Of a DNA stretch of 64,000 bases, positions 41,791 to 48,503 are shown piece by piece (position 1 is the first letter of the stretch; each line of letters starts with the position of its first letter). Below the pieces are notes generated by a model, which saw nothing but the letters and a program-made list of their open reading frames with translations, was not told the origin of the DNA and searched no databases. Both the position numbers and the translations under genes were made by a program. This stretch comes from Gangjinia marincola (GTDB taxonomy: Bacteria > Bacteroidota > Bacteroidia > Flavobacteriales > Flavobacteriaceae): the NCBI RefSeq assembly GCF_039523415.1, contig NZ_BAAAFG010000015.1, positions 434,001 to 498,000 of the forward strand. Direction: 5' to 3'.

Positions 41791-43248
41791 CTAAAATTTA
41801 AAGCTAAATCCACTATAGACTCCAAAAAAGTAGGGTCTAAAGTTTCCGGGATTCTCGCTATATGCATTGATCTGATACTTGAAAACAGGTTCAAGATTCA
41901 GTTTAAAATTCTTCATTAATTCGTAATCCAATCCTAGTCCAACGTTGGTAGAAAAACTTACTTCATTTAGATTGTTAGCTTCCCCAATTGTTGTTCTTCC
42001 AAATTCACTATCAATGCCAATGGCATTATCGTTTAAAAATAATGTACTCCCACCACCAATAAGATTTACACCAACTTTACGATCAATTAATTTATACGAA
42101 AGTTCAACTGGAACTTCAATGTAACCTAAGGTTTGATTAATAGATCCCGGAATAGGTTCTATCACTCTATTTTGAATCTCGCCAAACGCCATTGCGTTAG
42201 GAGTAGATGGAATTCCATCGTGAATTTCTATGTTTCTCGCCGCATTTACATTCGTTACATTATCTAATGAAACTGCACCTACAGAGGGATTGAATGAAAT
42301 ATCCTGAGTGTTATAACTTAGAGAAACTTGATTGACTCCTGTACGAACTTGAAGCTTGTCATTAATGGCGTAACCAATATTTACACCGTAAGCCAGTGTT
42401 ATATCACTGCTTGTACTGTTATCGCTAAAACGTGTATCTATTGCATTGCCATCACCAACACCACCATAAAATACAGGAGCGGCCATGGGTTTAACTTCCC
42501 AGCGTTTGGTAGAAGTATTAGAAAGCGCAACGATTTCTTCGGCTTCGGCTATTTTTTGAGCTTCTTCTATGAGCGAGATTTTTTCTGAGGAAGCTGTATT
42601 GGAATTTTCATCCTTTTTAGTATTCATTTCAGCTTGTGCAATACGTATTGAAGTTGCCTGCTCTTGTTCGTTTTTTTCCAAAGGAACAGAAAAAGAATTT
42701 TCTCTAGTATATTTTTGTGAATTCTGCTGAGTGTCGATAGCTTGAGAAGACGTATTCTCTTGCGTAGATGAAGCAACATTTGAAGCTTCTTTTTGAGACG
42801 CTTTAGTTACTTTGGTATAAGATGAACTGATAATACTCTTTTTTCCAAGAGATGTGTTATTGTCATTTAAAAATTTATCTTTTTCTACTGCACTAGTGGT
42901 GATTGCCGATGAGGATGCCTCTTTGCTAGTGGCTTCTGTTTCTGAATCTTTAGGCGAAACAGAAAAAATCTCTTCCTTATTAGATGGAAATGGCGTTACC
43001 TTTTTTTCATCTACAATCTGATTCGTAGGTGATTCTTGATAGAAATAAGATAGTACACTCCAAGTCAATAGAGCCAGTACAGCAGCTGCACCGCCCAGCT
43101 TATACCAAAGAGGTAATGCCAAGACTCTACGTTTCTTCTTGTGATGCAGGCGATTAGAAATCGCATTCCAGTTAGACGCCGGTGGAGTTTCCTCAAACTC
43201 TTTAAAGGCTTCTTGAAATACGCGATCGATATGTTTTTTACTACTCAT
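41791..43248 (-). CDS. Putative dual-membrane-spanning anti-sigma protein with C-terminal beta-barrel
   Basis: A 485-residue protein with an unusual layout. Residues 1-45 are cytoplasmic in character and contain FKEFEETPPASNWNAISNRL, the short helix seen at the start of Bacteroidota anti-sigma-like proteins, then a basic KKKRR. One membrane helix follows (about 48-70). Residues 71-250 are a low-complexity Ser/Thr/Glu/Lys linker. Residues 255-485 look like an outer-membrane beta-barrel ending in FSFKF. It starts in a TAATG overlap with the sigma factor gene. The form matches the recently described dual membrane-spanning anti-sigma (Dma) type; an ordinary barrel protein would have a signal peptide instead. 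Confidence 0.75.
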   Translation of the reverse strand: MSSKKHIDRVFQEAFKEFEETPPASNWNAISNRLHHKKKRRVLALPLWYKLGGAAAVLALLTWSVLSYFYQESPTNQIVDEKKVTPFPSNKEEIFSVSPKDSETEATSKEASSSAITTSAVEKDKFLNDNNTSLGKKSIISSSYTKVTKASQKEASNVASSTQENTSSQAIDTQQNSQKYTRENSFSVPLEKNEQEQATSIRIAQAEMNTKKDENSNTASSEKISLIEEAQKIAEAEEIVALSNTSTKRWEVKPMAAPVFYGGVGDGNAIDTRFSDNSTSSDITLAYGVNIGYAINDKLQVRTGVNQVSLSYNTQDISFNPSVGAVSLDNVTNVNAARNIEIHDGIPSTPNAMAFGEIQNRVIEPIPGSINQTLGYIEVPVELSYKLIDRKVGVNLIGGGSTLFLNDNAIGIDSEFGRTTIGEANNLNEVSFSTNVGLGLDYELMKNFKLNLEPVFKYQINAYSENPGNFRPYFFGVYSGFSFKF

Positions 43249-43796
43249 TATGATATGGACTTTGCTTCACTTTTTTTTTGAAGCAATACGATATTTTCTT
43301 TTAATATTAATCTTGCTCTTGAAAGATTAGATTTTGACGTTCCCACCGTTATGGTTAACATATCGGCAATTTCTTTATGGGAATATCCATCTAAAACATA
43401 CAGGTTAAATACCATTCTATAGCGATCTGGTAATTCCTGGATTAAGCTTAGTAAATCAGAAAGGTCTAACTCATCCTCTCCAATTTCAACCTCTTGTACT
43501 TCTGCAATAGCTTCTTCATTAACTAATTCAAATAGCGTTTGATTTCTATAACGTTGTAAACATGTATTAATCGCTATGCGTTTGATCCAACCTTCAAAAG
43601 AGCCTTTGTGCTTAAATTGTTCAACTTTATTAAAAACTTTTATAAAAGCGTCTTGTAAATTATCCTGAGCCTCTTGATAATTGGAGGAATATTTAAGACA
43701 AACCGAAAACAATTTTCCAGCATACAGATGGTATAGCTGCTCTTGCGCTTTAACATCTTTCTTTTCGCATGCTTTTATGAGCTGTTTTAAACTCAA
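43248..43796 (-). CDS. ECF-type RNA polymerase sigma factor
   Basis: A 182-residue sigma-70 family protein of the extracytoplasmic function type. Region 2 includes DNLQDAFIKVFNKVEQFKHKGSFEGWIKRIAINTCLQRYR, and region 4 has LPDRYRMVFNLYVLDGYSHKEIADMLTITVGTSKSNLSRARLILKE with the helix-turn-helix. It directs polymerase to a specific set of genes when released from an anti-sigma factor, most likely the product of the gene that overlaps its stop. A lipoprotein gene lies 16 bases upstream in the same operon. Confidence 0.93.
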   Translation of the reverse strand: MSLKQLIKACEKKDVKAQEQLYHLYAGKLFSVCLKYSSNYQEAQDNLQDAFIKVFNKVEQFKHKGSFEGWIKRIAINTCLQRYRNQTLFELVNEEAIAEVQEVEIGEDELDLSDLLSLIQELPDRYRMVFNLYVLDGYSHKEIADMLTITVGTSKSNLSRARLILKENIVLLQKKSEAKSIS

Positions 43797-43812
43797 TGAG
43801 GTTTGAATTAAA

Positions 43813-44238
43813 TTAATCAGTCTTCACGGGCACTTCTATACTTAGGTATTCTTGCTCACCATCCTCATCTTCTCCTTGCCAAAAGTTAAAGACGTAAAAA
43901 TCATCAATAGTCCCGTCAACAATAAAATTTAACGAAATAATTCCAGTGAGCGTATCATTTTCAACACAATTCGTTGCTCCTACCTGTGTTTGAGTTAGAA
44001 CACTAATAAACCGCTCATTGCCGTCTGTGCTATAATTAAATCCATAACCTGCCTGGCAGGTGGATTCACGCTCATAGATGACTTTGAACTGATACGTTTG
44101 ACCTTTTTGCAAACTATCAGGCAGATCTACTGATATAGTAGGGGCCACATCGAAAACGAAATCATCACCATCGTCTAAACTACAGCTGGCGACAAACACC
44201 ATAAATAGTATCGCTACAACGTTTTTCCAATTCATCAC
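43813..44238 (-). CDS. Hypothetical lipoprotein in the sigma factor operon
   Basis: A 141-residue lipoprotein with signal peptide NWKNVVAILFMVFVASC (lipobox VASC) followed by an acidic SLDDGDDF. The mature part looks like a single beta-sandwich with two cysteines (STCQAGYG and GATNCVEND) that could form a disulfide. I do not recognise the family. It is the first gene of a likely three-gene operon with the ECF sigma factor and the trans-envelope anti-sigma protein, so it may be a regulator or a target of that system. The start may be either of two adjacent ATG codons (44238 or 44235). Confidence 0.75.
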   Translation of the reverse strand: MMNWKNVVAILFMVFVASCSLDDGDDFVFDVAPTISVDLPDSLQKGQTYQFKVIYERESTCQAGYGFNYSTDGNERFISVLTQTQVGATNCVENDTLTGIISLNFIVDGTIDDFYVFNFWQGEDEDGEQEYLSIEVPVKTD

Positions 44239-44294
44239 AATTGCATTTAATATTTTATAGATGCAGTTTAAATGGAATGGTTGCGTATAAACTT

Positions 44295-44326
44295 AAAAAA
44301 TCCTGAAAAAGCTTCAGGATTTTTAT
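44295..44326 (-). terminator. Terminator of recA
   Basis: An eight-base-pair stem (44300-44307 with 44313-44320) flanked by A on the left and T on the right, so it can act in both directions. It lies just past the recA stop. Confidence 0.85.
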
Positions 44327-44348
44327 CATTTTGACTTTCTATAGCATA

Positions 44349-45356
44349 CTATTCTTTCGCTATCTTTATTGAATCGTGAATCTTCTTTTCAAGTTCTTCA
44401 AATAAATCAGGATTGTCCTTTAATAGACTTTTTACGGCATCTCGTCCCTGACCAAGCTTTGTATCTTCATAGCTAAACCATGAGCCACTTTTTTTGATAA
44501 TTTCGTATTCAACACCTATATCTATGATTTCTCCTACTTTAGAAACACCCTCGCCGTACATAATATCAAATTCAGCCATTTTAAACGGTGGTGCCACCTT
44601 GTTTTTAACAACTTTTACGCGGGTACGGTTACCCATCACATCACTATTTGAATTCTTAATTTGCGTGCTACGTCTAATGTCTAATCGTACCGAGGCATAG
44701 AATTTAAGCGCATTACCACCTGTAGTTGTCTCTGGATTTCCAAACATGACACCAATTTTTTCTCTTAATTGGTTGATAAATACCATGGTACAATTTGTCT
44801 TACTAATGGAGGCAGTTAACTTTCTTAAGGCCTGGGACATCAATCTGGCATGAAGTCCCATTTTTGAGTCTCCCATTTCTCCTTCTATTTCACTCTTAGG
44901 AGTAAGTGCAGCTACAGAGTCTATGACGATTATATCAATTGCGCCAGAACGAACCAGGTTATCAGCAATTTCCAGTGCCTGTTCCCCATGATCTGGTTGC
45001 GAAATAATTAGATTTTCCAGATCCACTCCTAAATTTTCAGCATAAAAACGATCAAAAGCATGCTCTGCATCAATGAACGCTGCTATTCCACCTGCTTTTT
45101 GAGCTTCGGCAATTGCGTGTAATGTTAGTGTTGTTTTACCAGAAGATTCAGGACCATATATCTCAATGACACGACCACGAGGATACCCGCCTACTCCTAA
45201 TGCTACATCCAGGCTTAAAGAACCCGTAGGGATTGCAGGGATATCCTGTACCGATTGATCACTCATTTTCATGACCGTTCCTTTGCCGTACGTTTTATCT
45301 AATTTATCTAAGGTAAGTTTTAATGCTTTTAATTTTGCTTCTTTCTCTGAGCTCAT
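44349..45356 (-). CDS. recA: Recombinase RecA
   Basis: A 335-residue RecA. The Walker A loop is GPESSGKTT (about residues 69-77), Walker B is IDIIVIDSVAAL, the L2 region and MVFINQLREKIGVMFGNPETTTGGNALKFYASVRLDIRR are fully conserved, and the C-terminal domain ends in an acidic, basic-mixed tail. It pairs homologous DNA and triggers repair responses. The 367-base region upstream is rich in hairpins. I see no convincing LexA-type operator by eye. Confidence 0.98.
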   Translation of the reverse strand: MSSEKEAKLKALKLTLDKLDKTYGKGTVMKMSDQSVQDIPAIPTGSLSLDVALGVGGYPRGRVIEIYGPESSGKTTLTLHAIAEAQKAGGIAAFIDAEHAFDRFYAENLGVDLENLIISQPDHGEQALEIADNLVRSGAIDIIVIDSVAALTPKSEIEGEMGDSKMGLHARLMSQALRKLTASISKTNCTMVFINQLREKIGVMFGNPETTTGGNALKFYASVRLDIRRSTQIKNSNSDVMGNRTRVKVVKNKVAPPFKMAEFDIMYGEGVSKVGEIIDIGVEYEIIKKSGSWFSYEDTKLGQGRDAVKSLLKDNPDLFEELEKKIHDSIKIAKE

Positions 45357-45518
45357 GCGTCTAATTTTCAGATTGAATCGCTGCTAAAATACCACTTCTT
45401 TTTAGCCAGTACAATTTTATGACGCAACCTTTTTTATTTTTCTGCATCTATTAAGTAAGCAATGTGAACAACGCCTATGAAATTTCAAATAAAGAATGTT
45501 TTATCGGCAAATAATAAT
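45357..45518. other. recA upstream gap, proximal part
   Basis: AT-rich non-coding sequence between recA and the structured elements at 45519-45672. No reading frame is credible and no clear TAnnTTTG element is seen in either direction; the recA promoter must lie here but cannot be placed. Confidence 0.4.
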
Positions 45519-45553
45519 TGCTCATCGCATCCCGTGATGAGCAGTTTTTGTTT
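45519..45553 (+). terminator. Terminator-like hairpin in the recA-trhO gap
   Basis: A ten-base-pair stem (45519-45528 with 45534-45543, including one G-T pair), a five-base loop, then GTTTTTGTTT. It reads as a plus-strand terminator although no annotated plus-strand gene precedes it (the nearest is plsC, 4 kb away), which hints at an unrecognised small transcript. Confidence 0.65.
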
Positions 45554-45672
45554 AGACGGAGGCTAACGTAAGACTAATGATAAAGCTCTTTTAAGAGCCC
45601 ATTAATTTTTAATAACGAATTAGCCTTCGTAAAAATGCCTTTGATACAATATCAAAGGCATTTTTGTTTTAA
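45550..45672 (+). ncRNA. Candidate structured RNA with three nested stems and a terminator
   Basis: P1 pairs 45557-45566 with 45620-45629 (ten pairs, one G-T), P2 pairs 45575-45579 with 45600-45604, and P3 pairs 45585-45589 with 45594-45598. Directly after comes a terminator: 45634-45645 with 45651-45662, extendable to fifteen pairs, then a T run. No protein frame fits. No promoter is obvious, so the 5' end is unknown. It could be a small RNA such as a 6S-like RNA, or a structured remnant. Confidence 0.4.
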
Positions 45673-45696
45673 AAGCGCGCGCAAATACTATCTTTG
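45664..45696 (+). promoter_or_regulatory. Promoter for trhO
   Basis: TTG (45664-45666), 22 bases, then TATCTTTG (45689-45696) fits the Bacteroidota consensus. The -33 element overlaps the T run of the preceding terminator. The transcript would begin about 20 bases before the trhO ATG. Confidence 0.65.
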
Positions 45697-45723
45697 CATT
45701 CTAATCACTTAAACACGTATAGC

Positions 45724-46755
45724 ATGCAACTGTACAACACCTTAAGTGCTAAAGAAAGAGAAGCGCTTATTGATGAGGCCGGTGAAGAACGTCTTACGCT
45801 TTCTTTCTATCAATATGCACACATTGGTAACCCCTTACTTTTTAGAAATCATTTATTTGTAGCCTTTGATGAGCTAGAAGTTTTAGGTCGAATTTATGTT
45901 GCACATGAGGGGATTAATGCACAATTATCTGTCCCGGCCAAGAAATTTTCAACCTTTAAGGCTTTTATAGACGCTATTTATTTTCTAAACAATGTACGAT
46001 TGAATATCGCCATTGAACAGGACAGTAAATCTTTCTTAAAGCTGAAGGTAAAAGTGCGCCATAAAATTGTAGCAGATGGATTAGAAGATGAATCCTTTGA
46101 TGTTACTAACAAGGGAATTCACGTCACTGCCGAAAAATTTAATGAGCTGGCAGAAGATGATCACACCATTATTGTAGACATGCGCAATCACTATGAAAGC
46201 GAGATTGGTCATTTTCAAGGAGCCATCACGCCAGATGTAGATACCTTTAGAGACTCACTACCGATTATTGAAGAGGAGCTTGCAGATCACAAGGAGGATA
46301 AAAAACTCCTTATGTATTGTACCGGCGGGATTCGCTGCGAAAAGGCCAGCGCCTACTTTAAACATAAAGGATTTAAAAACGTATATCAATTAGAGGGCGG
46401 AATCATTGAATATACCCGCCAGGTGAATGAAAAGGAACTAGAGAATAAGTTCATCGGCAAGAACTTTGTTTTTGATGATAGACGTGCAGAACGAATTAGT
46501 GAAGATGTGATTGCGCAATGTCATCAATGTGGGCAACCGGCAGATGTACATATAAACTGTGCGAATGAGGCCTGTCACTTATTATTTATACAATGTGAAG
46601 ACTGTCAAGAAAAAATGAATACCTGTTGTTCACAAGAATGTAAAGAAATCGCTGCTTTGCCCTATGAAGAACAAAAAGCCCTGCGAAAAGGTAAAGGCAA
46701 CAGCAATCAAATCTTTAAAAAGGGTCGTTCTGAAAAATTAGCCTTTAAAAAATAG
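45724..46755 (+). CDS. trhO: tRNA uridine(34) hydroxylase TrhO
   Basis: A 343-residue rhodanese-related protein that forms 5-hydroxyuridine at position 34 of tRNAs using oxygen. The N-terminal ferredoxin-like domain has VAHEGINAQLSVP, the rhodanese domain has IIVDMRNHYESEIGHFQGA and the active-site loop MYCTGGIRCEKASAYF, and a C-terminal cysteine-rich zinc-binding part has CHQCGQPADVHINC and CEDCQEKMNTCCSQEC. The start is the ATG at 45724; an upstream TTG at 45694 lies inside the -7 promoter element and is excluded. Confidence 0.93.
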   Translation: MQLYNTLSAKEREALIDEAGEERLTLSFYQYAHIGNPLLFRNHLFVAFDELEVLGRIYVAHEGINAQLSVPAKKFSTFKAFIDAIYFLNNVRLNIAIEQDSKSFLKLKVKVRHKIVADGLEDESFDVTNKGIHVTAEKFNELAEDDHTIIVDMRNHYESEIGHFQGAITPDVDTFRDSLPIIEEELADHKEDKKLLMYCTGGIRCEKASAYFKHKGFKNVYQLEGGIIEYTRQVNEKELENKFIGKNFVFDDRRAERISEDVIAQCHQCGQPADVHINCANEACHLLFIQCEDCQEKMNTCCSQECKEIAALPYEEQKALRKGKGNSNQIFKKGRSEKLAFKK

Positions 46756-46802
46756 GTTGCGTTAAATGGTCCCATAATTATTTGGTATCTTTAACGTTTA
46801 TG

Positions 46803-46833
46803 TAACATCATCAATGTTATCGGCTAGTCCGAT
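46803..46833 (+). promoter_or_regulatory. Two back-to-back hairpins upstream of ricT
   Basis: TAACAT (46803-46808) pairs with ATGTTA (46814-46819) and ATCGG (46819-46823) with CCGAT (46829-46833), each with a five-base loop; the two share one base. They lie 27 bases before the ricT ATG, probably in its 5' leader. Confidence 0.45.
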
Positions 46834-46859
46834 AGACATTTCAATATATATCCAACACT

Positions 46860-48020
46860 ATGGCATGTACTACCTGCCAATCAGGAAACGGGCAGCCCAA
46901 AGGCTGTAAAAATAATGGTACTTGTGGTACCGATGGATGCAATAAGCTTACCGTATTCGATTGGCTTTCAAATATGAGGCCTCCTCAAGGCACAACTCCC
47001 TTTGACATTGTAGAGGTACGATTTAAAAATGGTCGTAAACACTTTTTCAAAAACTTAGATCGGTTTTCTCTTAGCATTGGTGATATTGTAGCCACTGAAG
47101 CCTCTCCCGGACATGATATAGGTATTGTAACCCTTACAGGAGAGCTGGTGCGCGTTCAAATGAAGCGTAAAAAGGTGAAAGAGGAAGACGAAGAAGTAAA
47201 AAAAATCTACCGTAAAGCTTCACAAAAAGATATTGATATATGGCAAATGGCACGCGATAAAGAAGAATCAATGAAAGTTCGGGCGCGGGAAATAGCACTG
47301 CGACTTCAACTCAAAATGAAGATTAGCGATATCGAATTTCAGGGAGATGGATCAAAGGCAACGTTTTACTATACGGCAGAAGAGCGCGTTGATTTTAGGC
47401 AGCTCATTAGAGAGTTTGCACAAGAGTTTAGAACGCGAATCGAAATGCGCCAAATTGGCTTTAGACAAGAAGCATCACGACTGGGAGGAATAGGATCGTG
47501 CGGGAGAGAACTTTGCTGCTCTACCTGGCTAACCGACTTTAGATCTGTTAATACCTCTGCGGCACGCTACCAGCAATTATCCCTAAACCCACAAAAGCTT
47601 GCCGGGCAATGTGGCAAACTTAAATGTTGTCTCAACTATGAATTAGATGCATATCTGGATGCACTAAAGGATTTTCCTAAGCAAGATGTAAAACTAAAGA
47701 CAGCAAAGGGAATGGCTATTTGTCAAAAAATAGATATTTTTAAAGGAATGCTCTGGTATGCCTATGAGGGTGAGTGGACAAATTGGCATATGCTTACTGT
47801 TGTAAAAGCAAATGAAATTATTGAGCGGGCTAAAAGTGGAAAACCGGTAGCAGGACTGGAAGATTTTGTCACAGAAGTAGAAGTAGAAGAAACAACTAAC
47901 TTTGAAAATGTGGTAGGTCAAGACAGCATTAATCGTTTTGATAAGCCCAGAAGCAGAAATAACAAACGGAAAAAATCTTCAAGAAAAGCAAAGCGCAAGT
48001 CCCAAAAAAATGCACAATAA
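46860..48020 (+). CDS. ricT: PSP1 domain iron-sulfur complex subunit RicT
   Basis: A 386-residue protein. A cysteine-rich N-terminus (CTTCQSGNGQPKGC, then NGTCGTDGC) precedes the PSP1 C-terminal domain (about residues 90-270), which has GSCGRELCCSTWLTDF and LAGQCGKLKCCLNYEL; these cysteines bind the cluster in RicT. In Bacillus RicT works with RicA/RicF in RNA maturation; in Bacteroidota its role is less clear. The C-terminal tail is a basic KPRSRNNKRKKSSRKAKRK stretch, likely for nucleic acid contact. It overlaps gldH by eleven bases. Confidence 0.9.
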   Translation: MACTTCQSGNGQPKGCKNNGTCGTDGCNKLTVFDWLSNMRPPQGTTPFDIVEVRFKNGRKHFFKNLDRFSLSIGDIVATEASPGHDIGIVTLTGELVRVQMKRKKVKEEDEEVKKIYRKASQKDIDIWQMARDKEESMKVRAREIALRLQLKMKISDIEFQGDGSKATFYYTAEERVDFRQLIREFAQEFRTRIEMRQIGFRQEASRLGGIGSCGRELCCSTWLTDFRSVNTSAARYQQLSLNPQKLAGQCGKLKCCLNYELDAYLDALKDFPKQDVKLKTAKGMAICQKIDIFKGMLWYAYEGEWTNWHMLTVVKANEIIERAKSGKPVAGLEDFVTEVEVEETTNFENVVGQDSINRFDKPRSRNNKRKKSSRKAKRKSQKNAQ

Positions 48021-48498
48021 AATACATATACTTGTTGTTCTTATAATCAGTTTGGTAAGTTGCGATGAAACGCATGTCTTTGATGAATATCAAACTACAT
48101 CAAATGGATGGAAGATTGACCAACCTGCTACATTTACCATGACGCCGCCAGACACATTAAACACGTACAATTTATTTATTAATCTTCGCAGTACAAATTC
48201 ATTTCCATACAGCAATCTGTTTCTTATCACTAAGATGCAGTTCCCTCATGGTAAAGTAATTACAGACACATTAGAATATAGAATGGCATTTCCAAATGGG
48301 GAATGGATGGGAGAGGGATTTAGCGATGTTAAAGAAAATAAGCTGTGGTATAAGGAAGGTATTATTTTTTCTGAAGACGGGGAGTATACCTTAGAAATAT
48401 TTCAGGCAATGCGCGAAAACGGCACTGTTGAAGGAGATGAAATCCTAGCAGGAATAACTGAAGTTGGATTTAGAATTGAAAAGCCTAAAACAAGATAA
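48010..48498 (+). CDS. gldH: Gliding motility lipoprotein GldH
   Basis: A 162-residue lipoprotein with signal peptide MHNKIHILVVLIISLVSC (lipobox LVSC), then DETHVFDEYQTTSNGWKID, the GldH signature, and a beta-rich body containing NLFLITKMQFP and GEWMGEGFSDVKENKLWYK. GldH is needed for gliding in Flavobacterium and is linked to the type IX secretion machinery. The ATG at 48010 lies inside the ricT 3' end; longer starts inside ricT lack a signal peptide. It is five bases before the penicillin-binding protein gene. Confidence 0.92.
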   Translation: MHNKIHILVVLIISLVSCDETHVFDEYQTTSNGWKIDQPATFTMTPPDTLNTYNLFINLRSTNSFPYSNLFLITKMQFPHGKVITDTLEYRMAFPNGEWMGEGFSDVKENKLWYKEGIIFSEDGEYTLEIFQAMRENGTVEGDEILAGITEVGFRIEKPKTR

Positions 48499-48503
48499 TA
48501 ATT

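Noticed and set aside
45694..45723. TTG start for trhO at 45694
   Set aside because: It lies inside the TATCTTTG promoter element, so it cannot be on the message; the ATG at 45724 fits.
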